From: Aphelidium insulamus | Lineage: Eukaryota; Aphelidiomycota; Aphelidea; Aphelidiaceae | DNA length: 64,000 nt | NCBI GenBank assembly: GCA_036784855.1 | Contig: JAZDSV010000067.1 | Location: 1-64,000 of the forward strand | Direction of reading: 5' to 3' | In this document: positions 43,338 through 54,424 of the stretch, piece after piece | Numbering within the stretch: the first letter of the stretch is position 1 | How the letters are laid out: every line of letters begins with the position of its first letter | Notes under the pieces: generated by a model | Database searches by the model: none | The model's input: the letters and a program-made list of their open reading frames with translations, nothing else | Told to the model about the DNA's origin: nothing | Made by a program: the position numbers and the translations under genes

Positions 43338-44213
43338 ATGCTGCTACCGATTGCATTGGTGATACTAAACTTAATATCCGTGCAATCAATTCCCCTTGAT
43401 GGCGGTGGTGGAGGCGGTGGTGGCGGCGAGGGCGGCAGTGGAGGAGGAGGCAGCAGTAGTGGCGATGGAGCCGGCAGTAGCGACGGCGGTGACAGCATGC
43501 TCACAGTGTGGTGGCTTCTAATTATGGGTGGAGTAGCAGCACTAATCTTCGCTATAATTGCCGCGGTGAGATGTTGCGTGTACCGCAAGAGTAGTAAGCC
43601 CGCCGCATATGAGACACCCACCGAGGAACACCGGTCAGCCGTGGAATGGTGTCGCATCAATCCCATTGCCACCACATACCCCGCGTCACAGCGCATCACC
43701 CACGGCGCCAGTCCTTTTGATCTGACTGCTCAGCCGCTCATCACCGTATCCGAGGCCGCGTTTCCGCGCGTGCAACTCTCATCAGCCGTGCCACGCTTCA
43801 AGCAGCACGCCGTGTTCCACTACAATCCACTGTCACGAGATGTGGCCATGCACCAGATGACAGTGCGCATAGTGTCTCTGCCAAATCCCGGCGTGGACGT
43901 GCTGGCTGTGGGCATATGCGCCCGGCCGTACCCGACATTCCGCATGCCCGGCTGGCATCGGTACTCTGCGGGTGTGCACTCTGACGACGGCAACATATTC
44001 GTGGAGAATCCCGGCGCTGGTAAAAAGTATGCACGTCCATTCAAGGTGGGAGACTGTGTGTGTATCACGTTGGAGTCGGCCACGGGCAAGTTCCAGTGCA
44101 GCATCAATGATGAAGTGTTTCCCGCCGTGAAAGTTGGCCGATTTGCCGGCCTCAAAGTGCCGCTCTACTTTGCACTGGGGTTCCGCGGTGCTGTCACTGT
44201 GGAACTAGCATAG
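43338..44213 (+). CDS. SPRY-domain membrane protein (Ssh4/Ear1-like)
   Basis: Single exon, 291 codons, ATG 43338. Signal peptide or first helix (MLLPIALVILNLISVQSIP), a Gly/Ser-rich luminal segment, TM helix (VWWLLIMGGVAALIFAIIAA), then a SPRY/B30.2 domain: VGICARPYPTFRMPGWHRYS, GVHSDDGNIF, GKKYARPFKVGDCVCITLES and TGKFQCSINDEVFPAV. The layout of a single helix followed by SPRY matches yeast Ssh4 and Ear1, which recruit Rsp5-type ubiquitin ligase to endosomal and vacuolar cargo. I see no PPxY motif in the short C-terminus, so the adaptor role is uncertain. Confidence 0.82.
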   Translation: MLLPIALVILNLISVQSIPLDGGGGGGGGGEGGSGGGGSSSGDGAGSSDGGDSMLTVWWLLIMGGVAALIFAIIAAVRCCVYRKSSKPAAYETPTEEHRSAVEWCRINPIATTYPASQRITHGASPFDLTAQPLITVSEAAFPRVQLSSAVPRFKQHAVFHYNPLSRDVAMHQMTVRIVSLPNPGVDVLAVGICARPYPTFRMPGWHRYSAGVHSDDGNIFVENPGAGKKYARPFKVGDCVCITLESATGKFQCSINDEVFPAVKVGRFAGLKVPLYFALGFRGAVTVELA

Positions 44214-44415
44214 ACAGACATTTGCACCTGTGTCTGCTTCTGACGTGCATACATATTTTCTGTCGGTGTTACGTGGTGGTGTATCGATTTGTCAAGCGTG
44301 GTTGTCAGCTCCTATAATCCACGCACTCTCCATAATACAAGGCAACCGATATATATATATATGAGGGCATGTACCGCGCGTTAACCCATTCAACCACTGC
44401 TAATGCCGCCGCGGT

Positions 44416-45822
44416 ATGCAGATCGCGGTAGAGGGATGCCTGCACGGTGAGCTGGATACTCTGTACCAAGTCATTGAGGAGGCTGCGCGAACGCGTCAAG
44501 AGCAAATCGACCTGCTGATCGTGTGTGGAGACTTTCAGGCACGGTGCCCTATGCTTTCATCGGCCATGGACGACTAACATGCACGCAGTCCATACGCGAT
44601 GCGTCTGATTTGAAGAGTATGGCGTGTCCAGAAAAGTTTAGACGCATGGGCTGCTTCAGCGACTATTACACCGGCGTTAAACGGGCACCGGTGCTGACGC
44701 TATTCGTGGGCGGCAACCACGAGGCGTCCAACTACCTATCCCAGATACCGTATGGTGGCTGGGTGTGCGAAAACATTTACTACATGGGCCGCGCGGGTGT
44801 GGTGAACTTTAACGGTCTGCGCATCGGCGGCCTGTCTGGCATCTTCAAGCAGCAAGATTATATGCGCGGACACTTTGAACGGCCGCCACTCAACGAGTCC
44901 ACAATGCGCAGCATATATCACTACCGGCATTTTGACGTGGCCAACCTGCTGCTGGTAAGTGCCTATTACATATATATATAGTTTATGGTACATCGTAATG
45001 TTGCAGATACAAGAGCCAATGGACATTTTCATATCACATGACTGGCCGAATGGTATTGAAAAGCATGGCGATACGCATAAGCTGCTGCGTGCCAAAGGCT
45101 TTTTCACCGACGATGTACGTCACGAGTGGTCGACTTGCAGATTTAATCATTTACCAGGTGCGATCCAATACACTGGGAAGTCCGCCTGCGATGGAATTGC
45201 TGCAGCACTTGAGGCCGCAATATTGGTTCGCCGCTCACTTGCATGTCAAATTTGCCGCCGTATACCGCCATTCCGTGGCGCCAGATGCTCCCGATGCCCG
45301 CCCAGCAGAGACAAAGTTTCTGGCTCTAGACAAGTGTGTGCCGCACAAGGACTTTCTGCAGGTTAGGCTAGCGAGTTGCTAATCGTAATCTCTATAACTC
45401 TGCAGTTCCTCGATGTGGAACCCGTGTCGGACATGAGTACAAGCGAAGCAGGCCTGACACACGACCGCGAATGGCTGACTATTGTACGGGCTACGCAGCC
45501 GTTCACCCCGCGCCAGTCATATCCAACTGCCTTGCCTCCACTGTCCGTATTGGAAAAGTAGGTGAAAAAGTTATGCGTATCGACTTATCTCACACAAAAC
45601 AGGAACATTGAAGAGCAGCGGTGCTGGATGGAAGAGCATTTGCCGCCCGCGTCAAAGAGCTTGCAGATCGCGCCATGGTCAGGACCTACTTCTGGCCAGG
45701 ACTCGGTGCTGCAGCTGTTGCAGCTTACTGAAGACGCTAACCAGGAGACTTCCGGTGTCAATGTCAATGCGGCGGCGGAACCCAACCCCGAGGAGATTCA
45801 AATAGACGCCAGCGACTTTTAA
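44416..45822 (+). CDS. DBR1: RNA lariat debranching enzyme
   Basis: ATG 44416 ([20 protein letters not shown]). Metallophosphoesterase motifs: [45 protein letters not shown], and [13 protein letters not shown], all with the expected metal ligands (His, Asp, Asn, His). Cys in GCLHG is typical of DBR1. Also [14 protein letters not shown], then an acidic C-terminus. DBR1 cuts the 2'-5' bond of intron lariats. The first intron (44539-44588) has a GC donor (gcacgg) and a GACTAACA branch motif: it joins GDFQ to SIRDASDL exactly where animal DBR1 continues. Four more introns are GT-AG. Confidence 0.96.
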
Positions 45823-45932
45823 ACAAAGACCCGATGGTGTGTGTACATAGCTGTGCGTGGAGTCACTGTGGAGATGACCCGTACACATGCAATATACACA
45901 CATGCTATAGAAGTTCGACAGCATTTGAACAT

Positions 45933-46448
45933 CTATCTCGGTATTAAGCGGCGCACGTTCCGGGCCAAGAGGGCACGGGCAGCCATGCGCAAGTGCTGCA
46001 CATTCATGCGCATCCACTGGCCGTAGTACGCCTGATGCCGCGCCCACGACTGGTCAGTCCAGCGCCTGTAGAATACGGCCCAGTTCATTGGCTGTCCGCG
46101 CTCGCGGTCTTGCACACACGTATTCGTCAGAGATGTATGCATGCACGCAGGCAGACATAAACACAGGCTGCAGTGCACGTACAGTGAGCTTGTAGCAGGT
46201 GTTGCTCGCGCGCATACAGCTGATTATTCAGCGCCCAGAAGCGGTGGTGAAAGAGGGCGGCGCGTTCCTGCTCGGCGCGCCACCGCTCCTCCTGCGCAGG
46301 CGCGTGGTGGCGCTGGTTAGCCTGTATCGGTATCATCCCAGTGTGTGCATACCGCATCGGTTAATGAGCCGGAGGGTCCAGCGGCGGCGACCACGCGCAC
46401 CGCACTCACATTGGACACGGGATCTGGGCGCGCTTCAAATCGCTGCAT
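45933..46448 (-). CDS. COA8: Cytochrome c oxidase assembly factor 8 (COA8/APOPT1)
   Basis: ATG 46448 (MQRFEARPDPVSNVSAVRVV). Three exons. Core: EERWRAEQERAALFHHRFWA, LNNQLYAREQHLLQ, then after an intron YRERGQPMNWAVFYRRWTDQ and QWMRMNVQHLRMAARAL. The spacing of Trp/Arg-rich helices matches COA8/APOPT1, a mitochondrial matrix factor protecting complex IV assembly from oxidative stress. The N-terminus shown is short; an in-frame extension without ATG lies upstream. The gene stands head-to-head with the FKBP15-like gene. Confidence 0.78.
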
Positions 46449-46715
46449 GAGTGTCCGTAAGGGGCACCCCGCGGCCTCCTTGTGATTGTGATTGCCGCAG
46501 TGCGATGGCGCGTCGGCTTCCGTGGCAGTTGCAGCACGCTGCGCCGGCAACCGCGTGGAAGTGCGCGTTCTCTGCACTTGTATTTATATTTTGTCGTGGT
46601 GCTGACACGCTCTTCTGCCAGGCGTTCTCTGCAACAGGGAGGTGATGTGGGCGGCAATGGGACTCCAGTGGGCAAGGTCGGCGTTGCGCTCTTGCGCGCC
46701 GTGGAAAGCGTGGGC

Positions 46716-49700
46716 ATGGGCGATGCTTCATCGTCACCATCTTCGTCGGCAATGAGCTCATCTGCCACGTCTCTGGCCGAAGCTGTAAAACAGCAGCGGC
46801 AAGCCTCTGCCCCGGGAACTTCTGTGCACTACCAGGTACTTTTGCGTTATGACTCTGTATACATGCTACAACTCGTACTTGGCAGCTTCTTATCTACCGC
46901 ACAAAGGACGAGCACTTATGCAAGCTCTCGCTCACGTCGTCCACTCCCGCCGTCCTCCAGTCTCAGGTGTGTCCCTCTATATGTGAAGTGTGACTTTTAT
47001 GTCTTTTGGTTTAACGATGTACTTGCTAGGAGGACACAAGAGTGTGCACGTTCGATACTCGGCCAGAGCGAATGGCAAACGACCAGCAGGAGGCTGAGCA
47101 TGTACGTCGCTAGTTCGCCTTGCAGATTAAACAGTTGATTTTAACCCCGGCAGTGGTCGCTGCAATTTGGCTCACAAGCAGAGGCAGACAAGTTTTGTCG
47201 CATGATTTACCGCGCTAGGTGTGCGCTGTCCGTCGGCTCTTCATCGGCGGCCGTTGGAGCCGTGGACGTTCGTCTGGGCACGGGCCGACGTCTCACCTTG
47301 AATGATCTGGCCACTGTGCGGTATCGCCGCTGGAGTGCCAAAGATGAGGATGATGGTGGTGTGCGGGAGCCGGTGACCATCGAGTGCCATATCGGCGGTA
47401 TCAGCGGTGATCGATTACAAACACTGTGTGGCCGGGCAATGATCGGCGCTTCGATTAGTGGCGCCGTACGGTACATTGCGGACGACGGCGATGGAGTTGG
47501 TGGTGGCGTAGGCACAGTGTACGAATTTGATGCTGTCGGCGCCAAATCTGCAGTCGAGTGGGCGACGTCGGCGTCCCAGCAACAGATTCGATCCATTGAT
47601 GGACAAAGTGCAACAGATGCAAGTCCAACCGCCTTGCCATGGATTCCGGAGACAACATTGCCTGCGTTTTCGGTTGGTGATCGTCGTAGTGACTTGATGC
47701 TACAACAACAACGCTCCTCGAATTCCACTCACCAACCTCCGGCCCTCCCGGCGACAACTTCTGCACCGGCCCCATTTTCATACGTGCCACAACCAGCGGG
47801 GACCGTGTTCCAGGTACCTCCACAGCAACAACTGCCCCCACAACAACTAGTACCTGCGTTTCAACCTCATCAACAGCCGACTATGTACTATTCTCAACAA
47901 CCTGCATACGGCTACGCCTTAGCACCCGCCTTGGCACCCGCATATAATCCCGCCATGGACGCCACAAATAGCCGCCTGGACACGCTTGCATTCCGAATGG
48001 AACAATTAGTCGGCGCGTTGCAACAGCAGCAGCAGCGAATATCCGCACCTTTTCAATCATTGGCGCCGAGTGCACATTCAAATGACATTGGCACCAGCAA
48101 TGATATTGTGGCTCAGATGCAGCGCATTGTGGCCGACGCCGAGCTCCTGCGCTCTCGGTTTGCCCAGACGCAGACCGATCTGGAGGCCAGCCGCTCCCAA
48201 CTAGCATTCATTCTGACCCAGAACCAGACCATGCACGGCCGCAATGAATCATTGGAGGCGAAAGTGAATCAGTTGACGGACCAGCTGCTAGCTGCCGAAG
48301 CCGCTAGGAATTCAGATGTGGCAGCCGTGCGCGCTGAAGCCGAAAAACAATTTGGCGATTTGCAAGCGACGCTGAAGCTCAAGGACGAGATGCTGAGCGG
48401 CGCGGAGCAGGCATTGAGTGCCGCACGCAAAGAACTGAACGACGCTCAAGAGCGGAACCATATGTTGACATCCGACATGAATAAAATGCAAGAGGATAAT
48501 GGTCAACATGTCAAGCAGTTGCGTGACCAACATGACGAGGCCATCAAGAAGTTATCTACCGAACTGGGTGCAGCACAGCAGCAGGCCGACCAGTTGCGCA
48601 CTCAAATCAAAGACCTGGAATTAGAACAAGCGAAGCAAGTTCGCGATACAGTGGATGCAGGCTGCACCACCGACGCTGCCTCTGAAATGGTAGACAAGGG
48701 CGTCTATGCGAATTTTGCAACCGGCCACGAGTTTCCGGTCACGTTGGACAATGATGCATCGATTAAGAGTGACAATGAAAGCAGTGACGATTATGGCGAC
48801 TTTGACACTGCGTCGGAGCACAACTTGCTTGCCAACAATGAAGCCTCTGCACTCTCAGATGGAGAGTCTGATGATCCCGGCGGAGAAGCAGTCATAGCGA
48901 ATGATCTGCTGATTGTCCACACTAATGAGAATGTGATGGAAAATACCGAAATCAAAACCACAATTGTTGCAATAGGCGAGATCAACGAAGGTGACTATTT
49001 GGCGCCCGTTGAAGGTATGCTTACGTCACATAATATCTCGCCATGTTTGATATAGATTTGCAAGTAGAAACGAGTGAAAATTTGCAAAGGACGGCAACTG
49101 ATAGCCCAGAGATGTCTAAATTGATACGGCCCGAGTCTTTGGATGAATCGACACTCACCGCAGACGCTGTCGACGACACCGCGTCTGAAACATCGCAAAG
49201 ACTCTACAGCGTAACAGACGCAGTGAATGAACCAAGGGAGGTTGACGCGGAGTCAAGCACTCAGATTGACGTGGATAATGTCGGCGACGATACTGCAAAC
49301 GAAGGCCACCCAATTCTGGTGGATGATCAATCGTCTTCACATACACCATCTGCAGCGGACGACATGGCTGTCATGCAAACCAATTTTGCCGCTGGAGAGA
49401 CACAGGATGCTTCAGATGATGATGTCGAAAGTTCGGAGGAACCGGTCGAAGCACCACCTGAGACATCGTCTGCGTCAGTCGATATTCTCGGACGTTCAGT
49501 TGAACCGGTAGAAACACCGGTGGAAACACAGTCAAACAATGATGAGAGTCGCCTCGCCGCAGCAGAAACATCCGGGGCTGCAGTAGCAGAAAACGGGGAA
49601 CGCGACGTTCATAAAGAGGCGCCGACCAAGCGAATCGCTTCACTTTTTGGTAGCGACGATGAGACGGAAGATTCACTATTCTCTGCATCTTCAATCGGGC

Positions 49701-49972
49701 AGTCTCGGCGAGTTTCGGCTGCCGCAGCGGGAGTAAGCTCATTGCGCAAAAATCGTTTGTTCGATGACGATGGCAGTGGGGATGGAAGCGGTGACGAGAT
49801 CGACACATTTTTTGATCGCCTGAAGCGAAAGTCGAAAGGCAACGCCGGAATTACAAATTCAACTGCTGATGACGGCAACTGGCTGACCAAGCCTGCGGCG
49901 GAATTTGCAAAAGAATCCGCGTCATCAGAGCATCGCTCACCTGCCGAAACCAATTCCAACCCACTAATATAG
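46716..49972 (+). CDS. FKBP15/WAFL-like protein
   Basis: Start uncertain; the first in-frame ATG is 46716. Exons 1-4 form a PH/EVH1-like domain (HYQLLIYRTKDEHLCKLSLT; EWSLQ or HWSLQFGSQAEADKFCRMIY), followed by a region that looks like a degenerate FKBP domain (DVRLGTGRRLTLNDLATVRY). A Gln/Pro-rich linker leads to a long coiled coil (about 47950-48650; SQLAFILTQNQTMHGRNESL), then an acidic C-terminal half with SLFGSDDETEDSLF and NRLFDDDGSGDGSG. This matches animal and Dictyostelium FKBP15, which links early endosomes to actin. Active-site aromatic residues of FKBPs are not evident, so isomerase activity is unlikely. One intron splits the acidic tail near 49015-49055. Confidence 0.75.
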
Positions 49973-49995
49973 TTTACAGCATATTTTACATGGGT

Positions 49996-52759
49996 TTATT
50001 CGGTGTCCGAGTCCAGGGCATAAGTATAATTTGCTGAAGGCAATCTAGCGGGTGAGGGCGAGGACCCCCGAAGCGGTACATCATTCTTTGTATAATTGTA
50101 ACCATTGGTCGTGCTGTAGTTTCTTCGTGCTCCGCTCGAGTGTCGTGAGTGTGACCGCGATCCAGTTGGCGGCACTGCACGGCCACCCATTCGAATCGAT
50201 GCCGACTGCCCGTGCATTGGCGACAGTTCGTCGTCCGTGTCAAAGAATGCGGCATTGATTTCATCCTCGTCTATAATGGAATAGACATTGGGCTGTGTAA
50301 CCCGGCCCAGAGACCGTTTCCACATGTAGCGCCTAAACAGGGATCGCGAAGCGTAAATTACGCCCAACAGTCCGGCAGCAGTCACGAAAAATACAACAGC
50401 AATGCCAACGCCAGACAGCGCAGATGATTTGTCACCAGGCGCGGTTGATGGATTGTTTGTGGTGGTCGCAGTTGGAAAAGTTGGGCGTCTTGTGCGAGTA
50501 CCAAACGGGTTGGTGGCATTGAAAGCGCGATCACCTTCACCCCAGAACGTGATGAACCACGAATGAAGGTTTCCCAGCGATTGATTATTGTTGTTGGACA
50601 GATCGCCGACGCGCAGAGTCCACGTGCCATTCACCGGCTCTTCCCAGTGTTTCACCGACATAAAAGTCCAGTTCTGGTAGCCGCGACTATCATCATCCAG
50701 AGGCCTGCGGGGACCAATGTGCGACGAGATGTTGGACGGCGAAATGAGCCAAATGTCGAGCGAACCTCGCGATGTATGACTAATGTTCACGGTGATGGCC
50801 ACGTGTTCAAGGCGCATCAGCCGCGTGCTGTTCACGGTGGATGCATTGACGGTCACAGTGGACTCCATCACGGACGGACCAGACGGTATAGCTGTATCCC
50901 CAGGCACAACATCTTCAGTCTTGAGTGAAACGTGTGCGCGCACATTGGTCCAATTGCGGGCAACCTGAACGGCTCTGTATGCATCAAGCTTGCCGTACGC
51001 ATACTTGTGCGAGTACATTCGCCCTGCCACTGTCGGCTGCCAATCGTCGTCCTCCAAGTCAATAGGCACTGCGGCTCGCACAATTACATGCTGCATGTCG
51101 CGCCAGCTGAAATCTGGTCTAACAGACAGTACCAGTGCCAAAATTCCCACCGCCACCGGGGCAGCCGCTGAAGTGCCCGCAAAATATGAGAAACATTTGT
51201 TTCCAACGTCAGTAGTATACTAGAGGTTATAATGGCGACAAAAATATAAGCAACGCGGCCGACGTACAATATACTGGTTGTTTCCGCTGCTATAGCTGGC
51301 GGCCAGATGCGCCGAGCACTGCTCCGAGTATGGTGGATGCCGATTTGTAGAATCAATAGCGCCGATACTGATAGTGTACATGCTGTTTGTGTAGCCATCA
51401 TAGTTGCAGTTGTCATCTGAGCCACCATTGCCAGTAGCAAACACAAATAGCGAGCCGAGACCGCCGCGTCCATTATTAATGCCATCCATCATGGCATCCA
51501 CCACAACGGGATTCGGCCCCTCAACATGGCGTCTATACACACATATGTGCTATTAGCATGCAGAGTCATTATGGCCAACTTACTAACCCGTCATCTTCGG
51601 GGCCCCACGAACAGGAGTACAGGTCGTTGTCCTGATTTCCATACTTTATAGCCAGCGCTTCATCGACATCTGTCAGAGGTCCACCCAATATTCGAATGCC
51701 TATTTATGATGCCTGTAATTGCAATACAGCACACGTATCTGTACCCACCGGCAACCTTGGCCTTGTAAGCGATGCCGACTCCACAATAGTTGTTGCGAAC
51801 AGCAGCGATAGCACCAGCGCACCTTGTGCCGTGCACATCGTCCACCAAGCGCGGCGTTGGCAGCTTAGTCTTGGCATTAAAGTCATACGAGCCGGCCGCA
51901 AAAAAATTATCGTGCAGATCGACATTGTCGTGGTCGACACCTGCCGCAAATTTATTACTGGTAAGTTATTATATACATACTGCACGAACCGTCATCCACA
52001 ATGGCGGCCACAACGTTTTCACCGGCCACCTGCATCTGCCACACCCCAGTCACATTCGTGTCGGCACTCCGGTCAACGGTGTTGAACTAAACAGTGTCAT
52101 AATTGGCGGAGAGTAACGTTCATCGTGATACAAAGATGCCAGATATACACTAGATATACTTGTACTCATTACACTCACTGGCTTACAATGTGCCACTGTC
52201 GCGCCACGCCGGGATCATGAATGTCCAACGAGGCGAGAACGGCATCTCGTTCAGCGGGCGGTGAAGTGCGGCGATGCAGGTGCCGCCTGGGCTCTTGTAC
52301 GGAGACGTGGCCAATGTTACCATGCTGTGTCAACAGCTGCACCACGGCATCTCCACCGCCCTCGGCAGCCAAGCGCTGCTGGGGATTGTTGAGAACTTGT
52401 GCGTCCAGTGGCACGCGGAACAGATAGTGTCCCTCCAGATCCCCAACTTGTCCCACTAGCTGGACACCGTGCGCTGCCAAATCGTCGGCAACTTGATGCA
52501 CCATGACGTGCTGTGCATTCACCCGCTCGACCGGGTCCGCAATGAGCTGCTGCCGACGATTGTGGCAGGTGGTGTGCACGTCCATGTGTGGCGGGAGCGC
52601 GAGCCGAACCTCGTAGAACCGGAACTGGTCGTGCTCATCCGGATGGAATGGCAGCTGGGTCATGGGCAACTGGGCGGCGCCGGATGCTGTGCACACCACG
52701 CACACCACCGCCAGCACCACCGCCAGCCACAATAGCGCCAGTATTAATCGGGGCATCAT
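49996..52759 (-). CDS. Kexin/furin-type proprotein convertase
   Basis: ATG 52759 ([20 protein letters not shown]) gives a signal peptide, then a prodomain ([12 protein letters not shown]). Catalytic triad and oxyanion: Asp in AAIVDDG, His in [16 protein letters not shown], Asn in [13 protein letters not shown], Ser in [13 protein letters not shown]. The P domain follows ([36 protein letters not shown]), then a TM helix ([20 protein letters not shown]) and a cytoplasmic tail with YTKND and acidic clusters. This is a membrane-bound Golgi Kex2/furin cutting after dibasic sites. Exons are separated by short GT-AG introns. Likely substrates in this window carry KR sites (57201 and 63626 genes). 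Confidence 0.94.
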
Positions 52760-52811
52760 TATGTATTTAGACTGTGATTTGCGTGTGGTCACAAACATTT
52801 GTTCGTCGACA

Positions 52812-53113
52812 AGACTCTCTTTTTTTTTTTCAGTGAAAAATTAATTTTATTTACAATTAAAATAATAGTAGTGTCCGATCACTATAACGTCATGACCGAC
52901 CGGTTAGATACGTTTAATGAATAAATCAATTTACAATTAAATTGGCAGACCAGAACGTCCCAGCTGGCGAGTTCGATCAACAATGGCCTGACCAATTTGC
53001 TGCATTGTGATGAATTGCAGCCTCTGATGTGCCCGGTGTATAGCAAGACATTCCTTCATGCCATAGCGCTGTGCAATCCCCACAGCAATAGTTTGCAGAC
53101 TCTCTTTTTTTTT
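52812..53113 (-). mobile_element. Retro-inserted fragment flanked by direct repeats
   Basis: A 266-bp insert (52831-53096) is bounded on both sides by AGACTCTCTTTTTTTTT (52812-52830 and 53097-53113), a target-site duplication pattern. On the minus strand it begins inside an open frame, reads GIAQRYGMKECLAIHRAHQR and RTRQLGRSGLPI to a stop, then has an A/T-rich 3' tail. This looks like a 5'-truncated copy made by target-primed reverse transcription. Part of it recurs at 19687-19735. Donor family unknown. Confidence 0.6.
52862..52929 (+). mobile_element. 5'-truncated SINE copy nested in the retro-insert
   Basis: Sixty bases match the 3' end of the SINE at 53214-53698 almost perfectly (GTCATGACCGACCGGTTAG and the AATGAATAAATCAAT tail). 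It is flanked by TTTACAATTAAA at 52850-52861 and 52930-52941, a 12-bp target duplication. Confidence 0.85.
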
Positions 53114-53213
53114 GGTACTTTTAACGTTTACTGATCCTGGAGCTCTTAATCACAGAATGGTATCGCGCACATCTTGTTTTTGCACAATGATTTCGCTGAT
53201 TGACGTGATGTCC

Positions 53214-53698
53214 CGCCGCCGCCGTGGTCCAAGTGGTTAAGTTACTACACGGTGGCGGCCAGCAGCTAGAGTTCGAACCCCGGCGTGTGTTGTGCCGGTT
53301 TTTCGGATTTTACTGCGTTGTTGTGCCGCCATATTGTTCGGGGTGTCAATTTCGGTCATTCAACACGTTGCGGTTGCGGTTTCGGTTTCCTTCAGATATT
53401 CGGTACTTCGGTTTCGGCTCTCTCAAGTGTCAGCGTCAGAGGCGTCGCGGTAAAGGTCCGCCCCGTCCAGCTCCATTACAACAACAACAACACTAATCAC
53501 ATTGACTGTTACGCCTCGCCAAGAACAATCACAACACTGCGCTCCAACAATTGATCACGCCCCGACTGTGCGCCTGTCACTGTTCGGTGGTTTACTCCGT
53601 ATGGGGTCCATCATACCTGTGTGCCAATTGTGTGTCCGAACACTATAACGTCATGACCGACCGGTTAGATACGTTTAATGAATAAATCAATCAATCAC
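53214..53698 (+). mobile_element. tRNA-derived SINE, full length
   Basis: About 485 bp flanked by the 11-bp direct repeat ACGTGATGTCC (53203-53213 and 53699-53709). The 5' head has RNA polymerase III boxes: A box TGGTCCAAGTGG at about 53223 and B box GAGTTCGAACCCC at about 53269. The body has no protein frame of interest. The 3' end is AATAAATCAATCAATCA, a simple-repeat tail. The layout (tRNA head, unrelated body, short-repeat tail, target duplication) is that of a SINE mobilised by a partner LINE. Confidence 0.85.
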
Positions 53699-53939
53699 AC
53701 GTGATGTCCATGTCCAAGTAGGATTTTCTTGACCGCCGGCACCCTGATTCGGTACATCGCTTTTCCTTAACCGCGTGTGGAGCTTCCCCGACAAGACTGA
53801 TGTTTGGACTCCGGTAAGGCTTCTCGGTGAGAGCCTGTTTGATGGAAGTTCACCAACGTCTCTGTGTGCCCTCTCAACACCCATACGCCAACGGGTCAGA
53901 ATCGGCACGTCTTGATCATAAACGCCTGAGACTATTACC

Positions 53940-54195
53940 CAGGTACCAGGAAGAGGGACTCCAAGTCGACAAAAGACTCCAAGGGAATCGAACCCTGCCT
54001 CTCCCAGGCGCAAGCACGCCGGAGCTTCAAAACCACCTCCTCTCGAAGATGGAACCTAGCACAAGCGCTTCGGCCAACGGGATTTGTACCCGCCCCTCTT
54101 ATCACCAAATGGTGACGCAAGATTTCCGACCTTGCCGCTACACAAAGCCAACCGTGGAGATTGTGATCTGGCCAAACGCGCGTCAAAAACTGACA
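53940..54195 (-). repeat. Two tRNA-like units in tandem (Pol III boxes), probably SINE-derived
   Basis: On the minus strand, B-box-like AGGGTTCGATTCCC (at 53982-53996) and CGGGTACAAATCCCG (at about 54077-54092) each sit downstream of an A-box-like stretch (GGTGGTTTTGAAGC; GGTTGGCTTTGTGT). Neither folds into a convincing complete tRNA by eye: the anticodon arms are irregular. I take it as a SINE-like repeat rather than functional tRNA genes. Confidence 0.5.
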
Positions 54196-54424
54196 CCGTC
54201 CACTCCACTCGACCTAGACCTACTCCTTTAGCTACGTCATAGACGCATTGCCCATCCGCACCACGGGGAGGTAGGAGCCGACGCACAATAGACGTGGATT
54301 TCTCCGCAATCTATTTTTGCATCTTTTGCGGAAGACTCTCTGTGAGTGCACGCGAAGTGGACACCCAGAAGTATATAACATGAGATAGCTTCCGAGTGTA
54401 CTTTCATTATATTTAGTACACATA

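Noticed and set aside
47140-47165. GC donor in the FKBP15-like gene (gctgag at about 47093)
   Set aside because: A GT donor 9 bases downstream (gtacgt) keeps frame and is the simpler choice.
52862-52929. 3' UTR of the surrounding retro-insert
   Set aside because: It has its own flanking 12-bp duplication and matches the SINE 3' end in the opposite orientation, so it is a separate nested insertion.
53217-53290. Functional tRNA gene
   Set aside because: Boxes are present but the acceptor and T stems do not pair well and the sequence continues into a SINE body with target duplication.
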